Source: an uncultured Alteromonadaceae bacterium
GTDB taxonomy: Bacteria > Pseudomonadota > Gammaproteobacteria > Enterobacterales > Alteromonadaceae
Assembly (NCBI GenBank): GCA_913056495.1
Contig: CAJXMO010000022.1
Span: forward strand, 1-57,185
DNA: 57,185 bases
Direction of reading: 5' to 3'
The position numbers and the translations under genes are program-made. Shown piece after piece: positions 1 through 8,525 of this stretch. How positions within the stretch are numbered: the stretch's first letter is position 1; each line of letters opens with the position of its first letter. The notes under the pieces were generated by a model. It saw only the letters and a program-made list of their open reading frames with translations. It made no database searches and was not told the origin of the DNA.

Positions 1-77
1 AGAATTTAGAATTTAGAATTTAGAATTTAGAATTTAGAATTTAGAATTTAGAATTTAGAATTTAGAATTTAGAATTT
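1..77. repeat. 7-bp tandem repeat (AGAATTT), about 11 copies
   Basis: The first 77 bases are uninterrupted head-to-tail copies of AGAATTT. The array starts at the window edge, so its true length is unknown. It lies downstream of cysE (minus strand), in non-coding DNA, directly next to a palindromic intergenic element. The short unit and perfect copies suggest a slippage-prone array that may vary in length between strains. Confidence 0.95.
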
Positions 78-85
78 TCAAGATT

Positions 86-173
86 GTCATTCCCGAGACG
101 TCGGGAATCTAGCAGCAGGCAAATATAAAAAATGGATTCCGCATCATGCTCATGCTTCATAGTGCGAAATGAC
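86..173. repeat. Palindromic intergenic repeat (MITE/REP-like)
   Basis: The ends form an inverted repeat, GTCATT at 86-91 and AATGAC at 168-173. Inside is a perfect 8-bp hairpin, ATTCCCGA/TCGGGAAT, at 89-108 with a 4-base loop, followed by a second GGATTCC segment near 134. This GTCATTCCC...GGAAT...AATGAC layout resembles mobile palindromic repeats common in gammaproteobacterial intergenic regions. No second copy was seen in this window, so membership of a repeat family is inferred. Confidence 0.6.
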
Positions 174-253
174 GGTAAGTAACCGCCAAATAAAGCGAAA
201 TAGCGGATGCTGTCTATACTCATAAAAGATCTACAGACAGCCTGACGGGAAGA

Positions 254-1069
254 CTAGATTTGTGGATCAAAAGCCTCATGTTTGCTGGTCCGGTCGCGGG
301 CAGCGTCCTGCTCTGCTTTCACTATCTCATCATCATCTATGGTTAACCCTGGAATTGCCTGATCACATACATCACCACCAAGCTTGTTAACTTCACGGCA
401 CAGCTCAACCATTTTTCTATCCATTAAATGCATATGATCTAATATCCGGCCAATATGATTAGCAACCGGGTCTGGGTTATCAGCGCTGACCGCATAAGCA
501 TCAAAGCCATATTTTTTTGCAATCGCAGAGCGTACATCATCGGTTTTTTGCTCTGATTTAGGCACAACTATACGGCCTGGTATGCCAATACAGGTTGCCT
601 CTTCGGGTACATCTTTGACAACGACTGAATTTGAGCCGATTTTTGCATTTTCACCAATATTAATCGGACCTAATACTTTTGCTCCGGCGCCAACAACAAC
701 GCCATTGCCTAGCGTCGGATGTCTTTTGCCTTTATTCCAGCTAGTGCCACCTAAAGTGACACCATGATATAAAGTGCAGTCGTCACCAATCTCCGCGGTT
801 TCACCAATAACCACCCCCATGCCATGATCGATAAAAAACCGACGGCCTATTTTTGCGCCTGGGTGAATTTCAATACCCGTTAAAAAGCGGGCTAAATTCG
901 AAACAAAGCGAGCAAGCCATTTCCAATTTCTTTGGTAAAGAGGGTGACTTAATCTGTGCCACCAAATAGCGTGTATCCCAGGGTAATTAGTTAATACATC
1001 AACAAAGTTGCGAGCAGCCGGATCACGATGGAAAACAGATTGAATGTCTTCTTTTAGCTTCTCAAACAT
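254..1069 (-). CDS. cysE: Serine O-acetyltransferase CysE
   Basis: Transfers acetyl from acetyl-CoA to L-serine, giving O-acetylserine, the carbon acceptor for cysteine synthesis in the cytoplasm. The 271-residue protein has a short helical N-terminus (residues 1-60) and a left-handed beta-helix of hexapeptide repeats around residues 65-165, with the characteristic [16 protein letters not shown] and LYHGVTLGG stretches. The roughly 100-residue polar C-terminal tail is longer than in the enteric enzyme. The ATG lies 3 bases after the trmJ stop, with AAGGACAG inside the end of trmJ as ribosome-binding site, so the two are probably co-transcribed. iscR often follows in related genomes; here a tandem repeat array comes next. 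Confidence 0.95.
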   Translation of the reverse strand: MFEKLKEDIQSVFHRDPAARNFVDVLTNYPGIHAIWWHRLSHPLYQRNWKWLARFVSNLARFLTGIEIHPGAKIGRRFFIDHGMGVVIGETAEIGDDCTLYHGVTLGGTSWNKGKRHPTLGNGVVVGAGAKVLGPINIGENAKIGSNSVVVKDVPEEATCIGIPGRIVVPKSEQKTDDVRSAIAKKYGFDAYAVSADNPDPVANHIGRILDHMHLMDRKMVELCREVNKLGGDVCDQAIPGLTIDDDEIVKAEQDAARDRTSKHEAFDPQI

Positions 1070-1072
1070 AAA

Positions 1073-1804
1073 TTACTGTCCTTTGTTTTTAATTAACTTG
1101 TCTATAGAAGCAAGTATACCCCTTAATATATTAATTTCATGGGATTCAGGGCGCGCTCGGTTGAATAGTCGCTTTAATTTTGCCATCACCTGACCCGGAT
1201 GATTTTTAACGATAAATTCTGTGCCAACCAAAGTATCTTCAAGATGTTGATAAAAACGTTCCATATCATCCACTAATGGGTACGGCTCAGGCTGACTATC
1301 AAACGATTCTTGTTGTAAATAAGCCATTCGAACTTCGTAACATAAGGTTTGTACAGCCGCGGCTAAGTTTAATGAACTATAGTCTGGGTTTGCCGGGATA
1401 ATTGCGTGATAATTGGCTTTTTGCAGTTCTTCATTATTCAAGCCATTATTTTCACGGCCAAAAATGAGTGCAACTTCACCTTCTTCATGCTGAGCTTCCT
1501 GAATTAACTTAACCCCCGACTCTCTTGGATCCAGCTCAGGCCAGGCCAATGTTCGACTGCGGGCACTGGTTGCAATAACCAAGCGACAACCTGAAATAGC
1601 TTCATCCAGCGTTTCAACAATTTTCGCATTACCTAATACATCGGTCGCGCCGGCGGCCAGTGCCGAAGAATGACTGTCGGGTTTGGAAACCGGATCAACC
1701 AGCCACAGATTTGACAACCCCATCGTTTTCATCGCTCTTGCGGTAGAGCCAATATTACCGGTATGGGAAGTATTAACTAAAATAATGCGAATCTTTTCAA
1801 GCAT
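1073..1804 (-). CDS. trmJ: tRNA (cytidine/uridine-2'-O-)-methyltransferase TrmJ
   Basis: SPOUT-family enzyme that 2'-O-methylates position 32 of several tRNAs using S-adenosylmethionine. The 243-residue protein begins with the family's N-terminal signature ([20 protein letters not shown]). The knotted SAM-binding region follows, with [14 protein letters not shown] near residues 114-127 and [18 protein letters not shown] near 135-152. A helical C-terminal extension typical of TrmJ completes it. It is the first gene of a minus-strand pair with cysE and is divergent from suhB, a common gammaproteobacterial arrangement. Confidence 0.95.
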   Translation of the reverse strand: MLEKIRIILVNTSHTGNIGSTARAMKTMGLSNLWLVDPVSKPDSHSSALAAGATDVLGNAKIVETLDEAISGCRLVIATSARSRTLAWPELDPRESGVKLIQEAQHEEGEVALIFGRENNGLNNEELQKANYHAIIPANPDYSSLNLAAAVQTLCYEVRMAYLQQESFDSQPEPYPLVDDMERFYQHLEDTLVGTEFIVKNHPGQVMAKLKRLFNRARPESHEINILRGILASIDKLIKNKGQ

Positions 1805-1944
1805 ATATACAGGTCCTCTAAAATTGAGCCGCTATTCTACCATAGCCATGCTTATTGTTAACCTGAAAGGCTAGCGAAATCTAATAATTTAAATTACAAT
1901 ACGCGTCGATTTTTAGTTCTTTTACAACATGACAGGGTAAGATA

Positions 1945-2748
1945 ATGCATCCAATGCTAACCATTGCTGTGCGCGCTGCGCGCAAGGCAGGCCATATTAT
2001 TTCACGCGGTTTTTCTGAATTAGACCGGGTAACGGTTGAAAACAAAACCGAAAATGATTTTGTAACAAATATTGATAAAGAAGCTGAAAAAGCCATTATT
2101 TCGACAATTCAACAGTCTTACCCTGATCATTGTTTTATCGGTGAAGAAGGTGGCCATCAGTCAGGTACAGACAAAGATTACGTTTGGGTGATTGACCCGC
2201 TTGACGGCACCTCAAATTTTTCCCGCGGTATCCCTCATTTTTGTGTTTCTATTGCGCTACGTGTTAAAGGCAAAACTGAAGTCGCTGTTGTCTATGACCC
2301 AATTCGTGATGAGCTGTTCAGTGCTGTTCGCGGTCGCGGTGCACAATTAAACGAATACAAAATTCGAGTCAGCAAGAAAAAAGAAATGACTGGTACTGTT
2401 TTAGCAACAGGCTTCCCGTTTAAACAAAAACACCTTTATGATGCTTATATAGGTACATTTGGCGCTTTATTCAAAGTAGGCGGCGATGTACGTCGTGCCG
2501 GTTCAGCTGCATTGGACTTGGCTTATGTTGCGGCGGGTCGTTACGATGTTTTCTGGGAATTTGGGTTAAAGCCTTGGGACACTGCTGCAGGTGAACTGAT
2601 TGTTCGCGAAGCAGGCGGTATGGTGACCGATTTGGTCGGTGGTCACAATTATTTCCAATCAGGTAATATGGTTGCGGCAAATGCTAAATTATTAGCGATT
2701 ACCTTAAAAGAAATCCAACCGTTTTTAACCCCTGAATTAAAGCAATAA
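1945..2748 (+). CDS. suhB: Inositol-1-monophosphatase SuhB
   Basis: Magnesium-dependent phosphatase of the inositol monophosphatase family; in E. coli SuhB also joins the rRNA antitermination complex with the Nus factors. The 267-residue protein has all the family metal-binding motifs: GEEGG near residue 70, WVIDPLDGTSNFSRG near residues 83-97, and KPWDTAAGELIVREAGG near 209-225. Length matches the family. It is transcribed divergently from trmJ with about 140 bases between the starts. A hairpin at 2764-2800 follows the stop. Confidence 0.95.
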   Translation: MHPMLTIAVRAARKAGHIISRGFSELDRVTVENKTENDFVTNIDKEAEKAIISTIQQSYPDHCFIGEEGGHQSGTDKDYVWVIDPLDGTSNFSRGIPHFCVSIALRVKGKTEVAVVYDPIRDELFSAVRGRGAQLNEYKIRVSKKKEMTGTVLATGFPFKQKHLYDAYIGTFGALFKVGGDVRRAGSAALDLAYVAAGRYDVFWEFGLKPWDTAAGELIVREAGGMVTDLVGGHNYFQSGNMVAANAKLLAITLKEIQPFLTPELKQ

Positions 2749-2763
2749 TTTCTGCTTTACACC

Positions 2764-2800
2764 AGGCCAGCTGACTCAGCTAACCTGCCTCTGCTGGCCT
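2764..2800. terminator. Hairpin after suhB, possible weak terminator
   Basis: Perfect 8-bp arms AGGCCAGC (2764-2771) and GCTGGCCT (2793-2800) enclose a 21-base loop that can itself fold. There is no clean T-run behind it, so termination is uncertain. Confidence 0.4.
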
Positions 2801-2889
2801 GACTTAATGCTTTTATCTCCTGCCCTCTATATTTATTGATATCGATTTGTTATCTTTTCTGAAGACTTCAAAAAGACGATCTCATTTAT

Positions 2890-4155
2890 ATGAAACTCAA
2901 CACCTTATCCGGTTTTCTCTGGCTATTCATATTGGTTTTAGGCGCACCGGCCGAAGCGCAAAATAATGCAGATTCCCTTTTTCAGGAATATGAAAAAGTG
3001 GTATTTCAGGTTCAGCTCATTGAAAAAAACAGTAATAAAAAATCAGCAATAGGTTCTGCTTTTTTAATTGAAGGCGGCCATATTATTACGAATTACCATG
3101 TAGTTTCGTCTTTTGTTCAGTCGCCTGAACAATACAGAATTGAATTATTAACCCGTGAAAATCAGAATCTGGTTGCACAATTGATCGATTTTGATGTGGT
3201 TAACGATCTGGCTGTTTTAGACGCTGATATTAACCCTAATATTTCACTCAAGCTTGCCCGGATAAGCCCTAAACAAGGCGAAGATATTTTTTCTATCGGC
3301 AATCCACATGATTATGGCATGATAGTTTCCCCCGGCACTTACAATGGTATTACTGCACATAGCTTTTACCAGAGAATTAATTTCACAGGCTCAATTAATC
3401 CCGGCATGAGTGGTGGTCCGGTTCTCAATCAAGCGGGTGAAGTGATAGGCGTAAATGTCGCTACAGCCGGCAATCAACTGGGTTTTTTAGTGCCGCTAAA
3501 TAAATTACTCAGTTTACTGGCTGATACCGGGCCAGCCGTCGAGGTTGAAAATTATCATCAGCATATTGAAGATCAACTCTTCGCCAGCCAGGAACTCCTA
3601 TTTACCCGCTTATTAAATAAAGCCTGGCCCGCCGCTCAACTCGGCGATGCGATTGTCTTAAATGAAATTGCACCTTTTATTCCCTGTTGGGGCCAGTCCA
3701 ATGCCGAAAATGAAAAAGCGCAATTTAAAGTCAGTGACATTAATTGCATCAGTAAAGAAAAGATATACATAAACAGGCAATTTCAAAGTGGTAATATCGA
3801 AATTCAGTTTAGTTGGCTTGACCGGGATAAACTCAATGCGATGCAGTTTACCCAATTACTGGAAAATTCGTTTTCCCGTGCAGGTCCGGGTAATGTTGCG
3901 GGTAAAAAAAACGTCACTAATTATCACTGTAATCAGGATTTCACTGCGCCGGTGAAACAAAATGCGACTTTTAAATCCACCTACTGTGTTCGCAACTATA
4001 AGAAATACCCAAAGCTTTATGATGTACTCCTGATGTCAGTGTCTGTACATGATAACCAATCCGCTTTAATGAGCCACTTTACACTGTCCGGGGTCAGTGA
4101 AGAAAACGCACAGGCGTTTACGCAGAAATTTTTAGGAGCGATTCAATGGAATTAA
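2890..4155 (+). CDS. Secreted trypsin-like serine protease (S1C/HtrA-type fold, no PDZ)
   Basis: The N-terminus is a signal peptide (hydrophobic stretch at residues 9-19, likely cleavage after AEA at 21-23), placing the enzyme in the periplasm or outside. A chymotrypsin-fold domain spans about residues 35-210 with a complete catalytic triad: His70 in TNYHVV, Asp106 in VVNDLAVLD, and Ser174 in NPGMSGGP. No PDZ domain follows; the remaining 210 residues match nothing I recognise. They hold several cysteines (near residues 258, 281, 346 and 364) that could form disulfides. The stop overlaps the FHA gene start by 10 bases, so the two are translationally coupled. Protease function is well supported; the substrate is unknown. 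Confidence 0.85.
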   Translation: MKLNTLSGFLWLFILVLGAPAEAQNNADSLFQEYEKVVFQVQLIEKNSNKKSAIGSAFLIEGGHIITNYHVVSSFVQSPEQYRIELLTRENQNLVAQLIDFDVVNDLAVLDADINPNISLKLARISPKQGEDIFSIGNPHDYGMIVSPGTYNGITAHSFYQRINFTGSINPGMSGGPVLNQAGEVIGVNVATAGNQLGFLVPLNKLLSLLADTGPAVEVENYHQHIEDQLFASQELLFTRLLNKAWPAAQLGDAIVLNEIAPFIPCWGQSNAENEKAQFKVSDINCISKEKIYINRQFQSGNIEIQFSWLDRDKLNAMQFTQLLENSFSRAGPGNVAGKKNVTNYHCNQDFTAPVKQNATFKSTYCVRNYKKYPKLYDVLLMSVSVHDNQSALMSHFTLSGVSEENAQAFTQKFLGAIQWN

Positions 4156-5189
4156 TCATTCAAACGCTGTCTCGCTCAGGTAAAGTCCGAAACCAACAAA
4201 AAGTTCAGGGTGACAAGATAAAAATAGGCAGAGCTTATGATAATCAGCTTATTCTGGAGGATATTCATGTCAGCGAGCACCATGCCTTAGTCAGCCAGAA
4301 TGAAGCGGGTGATATTCAAATTGAAGATTTAAACTCGCTGAATCATTTATATACGGACGATAAAAGGCAAATCAATAGCGCGCACCCGGTTCAAAGCGGT
4401 GATGAGTTTTATCTGGGCAAATTACGAATTAAGATTTTATACCTCAACCACCCAGTCGCCGAAACCATAGCACTGACAAAAAGTGAAGAAACGGCCGAGC
4501 TTTTTTCATGTAAACGATTTAATACTATCATTTTTGCTCTGTTTATCGCCTTGTATGGATTGAGCGAATATCTTAGCTTTTTTGGCGAATTCAAATTAAA
4601 ACAACTTTTTGTACCTGTGTTAAGCCTGATCTTTGCATTAGCAATCTGGCCTGTTTTTTGGAGTTTATTGTCTCGCTTTTTCAAACATGAAGCCAGGTTC
4701 TGGGCTCATGGTGCGACGCTGATTATGACACTGTTTAGTTTAAAAGCGCTGACTTTGTTAACCCAGTTAATTGCCTACAATTTTGATTCGGGTTTAGCGA
4801 CCGGAATTAATGTCGCAGCCGGATTTATCATAGTATTTGCTTGTCTTAGGTTCAGCTTATATCTGTTTAATCAAAAAAGTGATAAACGCCAGCTCTGGCT
4901 CGGTTTTTCACTGACTTGCTTTATCTTTACGCTGGTTTCACTTAACTACTATGTAAAACACAGAGACTTTAGCCCATCGCCTACTTATTCTAGCGTTATT
5001 TTACCGAGTCAGTTCTTATTTAAGAACAGCAAAGATATAAATAGTTTTGTTGAGAGTAACCGCTCACTCTACCAACAAGCACAAGAGGAATCAGCCGAAT
5101 CATCAGATGAAAGTCAAGCGGATGAAACGCCTGAATCTGAGCCAGAAGGAATGCCAAATGAACAGAATCCAGCAATCTCTGTCCGGTGA
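4146..5189 (+). CDS. FHA-domain protein with five predicted membrane segments
   Basis: Residues 1-95 form a forkhead-associated domain, normally a phosphothreonine-binding module. The conserved core is visible: Gly28-Arg29, Ser43 and His46 (HVSEHHA), then an NSLN loop. About five hydrophobic helices follow (near residues 123-145, 154-178, 186-214, 218-240 and 247-267). The tail is acidic and rich in Ser and Glu. With the FHA domain in the cytoplasm, an odd number of helices puts the tail on the periplasmic side, where the upstream protease should also be. It overlaps the protease gene by 10 bases and the OPT transporter gene by 32, implying one coupled operon. Its specific role is unknown. 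Confidence 0.8.
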   Translation: MELIIQTLSRSGKVRNQQKVQGDKIKIGRAYDNQLILEDIHVSEHHALVSQNEAGDIQIEDLNSLNHLYTDDKRQINSAHPVQSGDEFYLGKLRIKILYLNHPVAETIALTKSEETAELFSCKRFNTIIFALFIALYGLSEYLSFFGEFKLKQLFVPVLSLIFALAIWPVFWSLLSRFFKHEARFWAHGATLIMTLFSLKALTLLTQLIAYNFDSGLATGINVAAGFIIVFACLRFSLYLFNQKSDKRQLWLGFSLTCFIFTLVSLNYYVKHRDFSPSPTYSSVILPSQFLFKNSKDINSFVESNRSLYQQAQEESAESSDESQADETPESEPEGMPNEQNPAISVR

Positions 5190-7149
5190 TTCGGAGTTTA
5201 GTTTTAGCACATTGATACTGGCTGTTGTTCTGGCCATCATCCTATCAGCTGCTAATGCCTACATTGGCTTATTGGTCGGTATGACAGTCTCTGCGTCAAT
5301 TCCGGCGGCGGCACTGAGCATGGCCATTATGAGCTGGTTCAGAAATTCAAATATATTGCAAAGCAATATGGTACAAACTTCCGCTTCGGCCGGTGAAGCA
5401 CTGGCAGCCGGGGTTATTTTTACCGTTCCGGCTCTGGTATTAATGCAGGCCTGGCAAAGTTATTCCTTTTTTCCCACACTGATTCTGGCGCTCTCCGGTG
5501 GATTACTGGGCGTTATATTTACCATACCACTCAGACGAGCTTTAATAGTAGATAAAGCGCTCGCCTTTCCGGAAGGGGTTGCTACATCAGAAGTCTTAAA
5601 AGCAGGCTTTGAACTAAGCAATTATCAGGCAGAGTCAAATAAAAGTTTATTAGGTGTACGCCACCTATTACAAGCAAGTGGGCTCAGTGCTCTGTTTAAA
5701 CTGGTGGGAACTGGCTTTGGTATATTTTCATCAGGCGCGAGCTGGGTAACTGGCTGGTTTTCGGGTCAGCTAATCACAAATGTCAGCATTCAGTTTAGTC
5801 CGGCTTTATTAGGAGTCGGTTATATTGTCGGGTTAAATATTGCTGTTTTGGTTTTAATTGGCGGGTTGATTGGCACCTTTATCGGCATCCCGGTTAATTG
5901 GTATTTGCAAAATGAGTTCTGGCTCAATCACTTTGAAATTTCAGAGTTAACGGCAATTTCGGGCAGTGATTGGGGCCCTGTTTCTCAGGCAATCTGGCAG
6001 GACAACCGAAAGCTGGGTGTGGGCGCTATGTTAGTCGGCGGGATCTGGTCTTTAATTCAAATTGCCAAGCCTGTATATATCAGCATTAAAGCAAACCTGA
6101 AATCTTTTAAGCACTTCCAACTGAACTCTGATGAGCAAAGTGACAAGGATTTACCTCTCCCATTATTATTACTGGCCATTCCGCTTTTACTGCTACCCCT
6201 GATCTTTTTGGTCTACCCCATCCTGGCTCAAACCCAGCATGGCATCTTATTTAGTCTGATATGGCTTATTTTTATTGTCACTTTTGCTTTTATTTTCTCT
6301 TCGGTCGCCGCCTATATGGCGGGTGTGGTCGGTAGCTCTAACAACCCGATTTCAGGCGTCACTATTGCTACCGTTCTAGTCAGCTCACTGATTTGGTTTT
6401 ATTTGTTAGCCGAAACTTTGCCTGAAATTCAGCAAATTGGGGGCATTACGGTTATGTTTTTGGCAGCCGTAACCTGCAGTGCAGCCGCTATATCAGGCGA
6501 TAATTTACAGGATTTAAAGTGCGGCCATATTCTGGGTGCAACCCCCTGGAAACAGCAGATTTATCAAATGATAGGGGTCATTGTTGCAGCTTGTATCTTG
6601 CCTTTTGTTTTAATGCTACTGGATACCAGTTATGGCATTGGCCGGGAAGGTATTAATAACCCAAACGGCGATTATCTGGCAGCGCCTCAGGCGGCTTTAA
6701 TGCAGGCGCTGACGCAGGGGATTTTTGGTCAGAGCTTAGACTGGACCTTAATTAAACTGGGCGGTTTAATTGCTATTATCATTATTATTTTGGACCACAT
6801 GTTAGAAAAGCTAAAATCCGGGTTCAGGCTGCATGTACTGGCTGTTGCCATCGGCATTTATTTACCATTTGCGCTGGCAATCAGCCTGTTTATCGGGGGG
6901 TTACTTAAATATTGGGTCACCAGTAAAACTAAGAATAAGTCTTTAACGCAGCAAACTCAGCAAAACCAGAACGGATTATTACTGGCATCAGGTTTAATTA
7001 CTGGTGAAGCCTTGATGGGGGTTATTCTGGCCATGTTTGCAGCCTTTGTCATTCCCTTGCCTGCTCCGATAGAATATGCCGAATGGACCGGATTAATCGC
7101 CTTTTTTCTGGTGTGTCTGTATTTATATAAACGCAGCCGGGAAAGCTAG
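5158..7149 (+). CDS. OPT-family oligopeptide/metal-chelate transporter
   Basis: Integral membrane protein of about 663 residues with 14 or more hydrophobic segments. OPT-family signatures are present: AFPEGVATSEVLKAG near residues 137-151, SSNNPISGVT near 390, and ISGDNLQDLKCGHILGATPW near 443-462. OPT proteins import oligopeptides or metal-chelator complexes driven by the proton gradient; the substrate cannot be read from sequence. I chose the ATG at 5158 because AGAAGGA lies 7 bases upstream and the protein then starts just before the first helix. The in-frame ATG at 5047 would add 37 polar residues encoded inside the FHA gene. Overlap with the FHA gene suggests a shared function. Confidence 0.85.
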   Translation: MNRIQQSLSGDSEFSFSTLILAVVLAIILSAANAYIGLLVGMTVSASIPAAALSMAIMSWFRNSNILQSNMVQTSASAGEALAAGVIFTVPALVLMQAWQSYSFFPTLILALSGGLLGVIFTIPLRRALIVDKALAFPEGVATSEVLKAGFELSNYQAESNKSLLGVRHLLQASGLSALFKLVGTGFGIFSSGASWVTGWFSGQLITNVSIQFSPALLGVGYIVGLNIAVLVLIGGLIGTFIGIPVNWYLQNEFWLNHFEISELTAISGSDWGPVSQAIWQDNRKLGVGAMLVGGIWSLIQIAKPVYISIKANLKSFKHFQLNSDEQSDKDLPLPLLLLAIPLLLLPLIFLVYPILAQTQHGILFSLIWLIFIVTFAFIFSSVAAYMAGVVGSSNNPISGVTIATVLVSSLIWFYLLAETLPEIQQIGGITVMFLAAVTCSAAAISGDNLQDLKCGHILGATPWKQQIYQMIGVIVAACILPFVLMLLDTSYGIGREGINNPNGDYLAAPQAALMQALTQGIFGQSLDWTLIKLGGLIAIIIIILDHMLEKLKSGFRLHVLAVAIGIYLPFALAISLFIGGLLKYWVTSKTKNKSLTQQTQQNQNGLLLASGLITGEALMGVILAMFAAFVIPLPAPIEYAEWTGLIAFFLVCLYLYKRSRES

Positions 7150-7216
7150 TCTGACACAGTAGACTTTTTTGCAAACTGGATGACTCATTGAAAAACCAGC
7201 TATCCCATTTCAAGTA

Positions 7217-8434
7217 TTAATGCTTGAATAACTCAACATTAACCATATCACCGTCAGACTTATGTCCATCTTCTGCCTCTAGCACAATATAACAGTCCGC
7301 TTTGGAGACAGAAGATAAGACGCCTGAACTTTGTTTACCTGCAGATTTAACCGCAACAATGTTTCCATTTTGATAAATAAGCTGACCTCGCTGAAAGTCT
7401 TTACGTCCTGGGCGTTTTTTTATTTGTCCAACTAGCGTCAATGGCAAGCGCTTGCGGTTTTCAGCCAGTTGCCCGCTCATAATTTTGAGTGCTGGCATCA
7501 CCAGTTGTTCAAAGGTGACATAACTGGAAACCGGGTTGCCCGGAAGTCCGAAAAATATCGCTTTACCTAACTGACCAAACGCAAAAGGTTTTCCCGGTTT
7601 AATTGCCAACTTCCAAAAATTAATCTGACCGATTTGCTCGATGACAGCTTTTGTATAATCAGCGTCTCCCACCGAGACACCGCCAGAAGAAATTACAACA
7701 TGGCATTGCTTTGATAAATTTAAAAAAGCCTGTTTAATCTCATCAAACGTATCGTTAACCACACCTAAATCAATGACCTCGATAAATGGTAAATCCAGCA
7801 GCGCCATCAGCATAGGCCGGTTACTGTCATAGATTTGACCCTGTTCCAAAGATTCACCTGGCTGCTTAAGCTCATCACCTGTGGTAAACAAACCGACTTT
7901 AATCTTGGTAGTGACAGAAACCTGGCTTAAACCAAGTGATGCGAGCAAACCTATTTCAGCCGCTTTGAGTAACTGACCTTTTTTCAGGATAACTTCGCCA
8001 GCTTGTATATCATCTCCTTTTAGACGAATATTATCTCCTTGATGACAATCGGCTTCCAACCTGAGACTATCTCCATCCAAACAAGTATTTTCCTGCATAA
8101 TGACAGCATCCGCTCCGTCCGGCACGACTGCACCTGTCATAATCCGGACACATTCTCCGGCTATAATAGTCTGTTTGAATGGCGTCCCGGCAAATGCCTT
8201 TCCGACAACTTTATAATGACTACAATCAGGTTTAAGCGATAACGCGTAGCCATCCATCGCTGAGTTATCATGAGGCGGCACATTGACGGGAGAAATTATA
8301 TTTTGTGCTAAAATTCGGTTATTGGCCTTAGCAATCGGCAAAGTTTCAGCTTGGTCAATCAACGGAAGTTGCTTAAACATATAGTCAAGCGCCTCTTCCA
8401 CTGGTAATAATTTTTGAGTATCACATGTCAGCAT
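7217..8434 (-). CDS. moeA: Molybdopterin molybdenumtransferase MoeA
   Basis: Inserts molybdenum into adenylylated molybdopterin in the last step of molybdenum cofactor synthesis. The 405-residue length is typical. Signatures include PPHDNSAMDGYA near residues 53-64, MTGAVVPDGADAVI near 98-111, ISSGGVSVGDADYTK near 249-263 and FFGLPGNPVSSYV near 293-305. It stands alone: the frequent partner moeB is not adjacent. It converges with the OPT transporter gene (67 bases between stops) and is divergent from the chemoreceptor gene. Confidence 0.95.
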   Translation of the reverse strand: MLTCDTQKLLPVEEALDYMFKQLPLIDQAETLPIAKANNRILAQNIISPVNVPPHDNSAMDGYALSLKPDCSHYKVVGKAFAGTPFKQTIIAGECVRIMTGAVVPDGADAVIMQENTCLDGDSLRLEADCHQGDNIRLKGDDIQAGEVILKKGQLLKAAEIGLLASLGLSQVSVTTKIKVGLFTTGDELKQPGESLEQGQIYDSNRPMLMALLDLPFIEVIDLGVVNDTFDEIKQAFLNLSKQCHVVISSGGVSVGDADYTKAVIEQIGQINFWKLAIKPGKPFAFGQLGKAIFFGLPGNPVSSYVTFEQLVMPALKIMSGQLAENRKRLPLTLVGQIKKRPGRKDFQRGQLIYQNGNIVAVKSAGKQSSGVLSSVSKADCYIVLEAEDGHKSDGDMVNVELFKH

Positions 8435-8525
8435 TTTTTACCTCTGATCGGATGAGAGAATTGTGATTTCCCGTTCTTGGTACATAATGTAAAATCTACG
8501 TCTAATTATTCAGGACGGAATTTAA

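Noticed and set aside
1..77. CRISPR array
   Set aside because: The 7-bp units are directly adjacent with no spacers, and no cas genes are in the window.
5047..5157. Longer N-terminus for the OPT transporter
   Set aside because: The extra 37 residues are polar, encoded inside the FHA gene, and the ATG at 5158 has a good ribosome-binding site.
4146..5189. Type VI secretion-associated FHA protein
   Set aside because: No tss genes are nearby, and the protein has membrane helices instead of the domains seen in TagH-like proteins.
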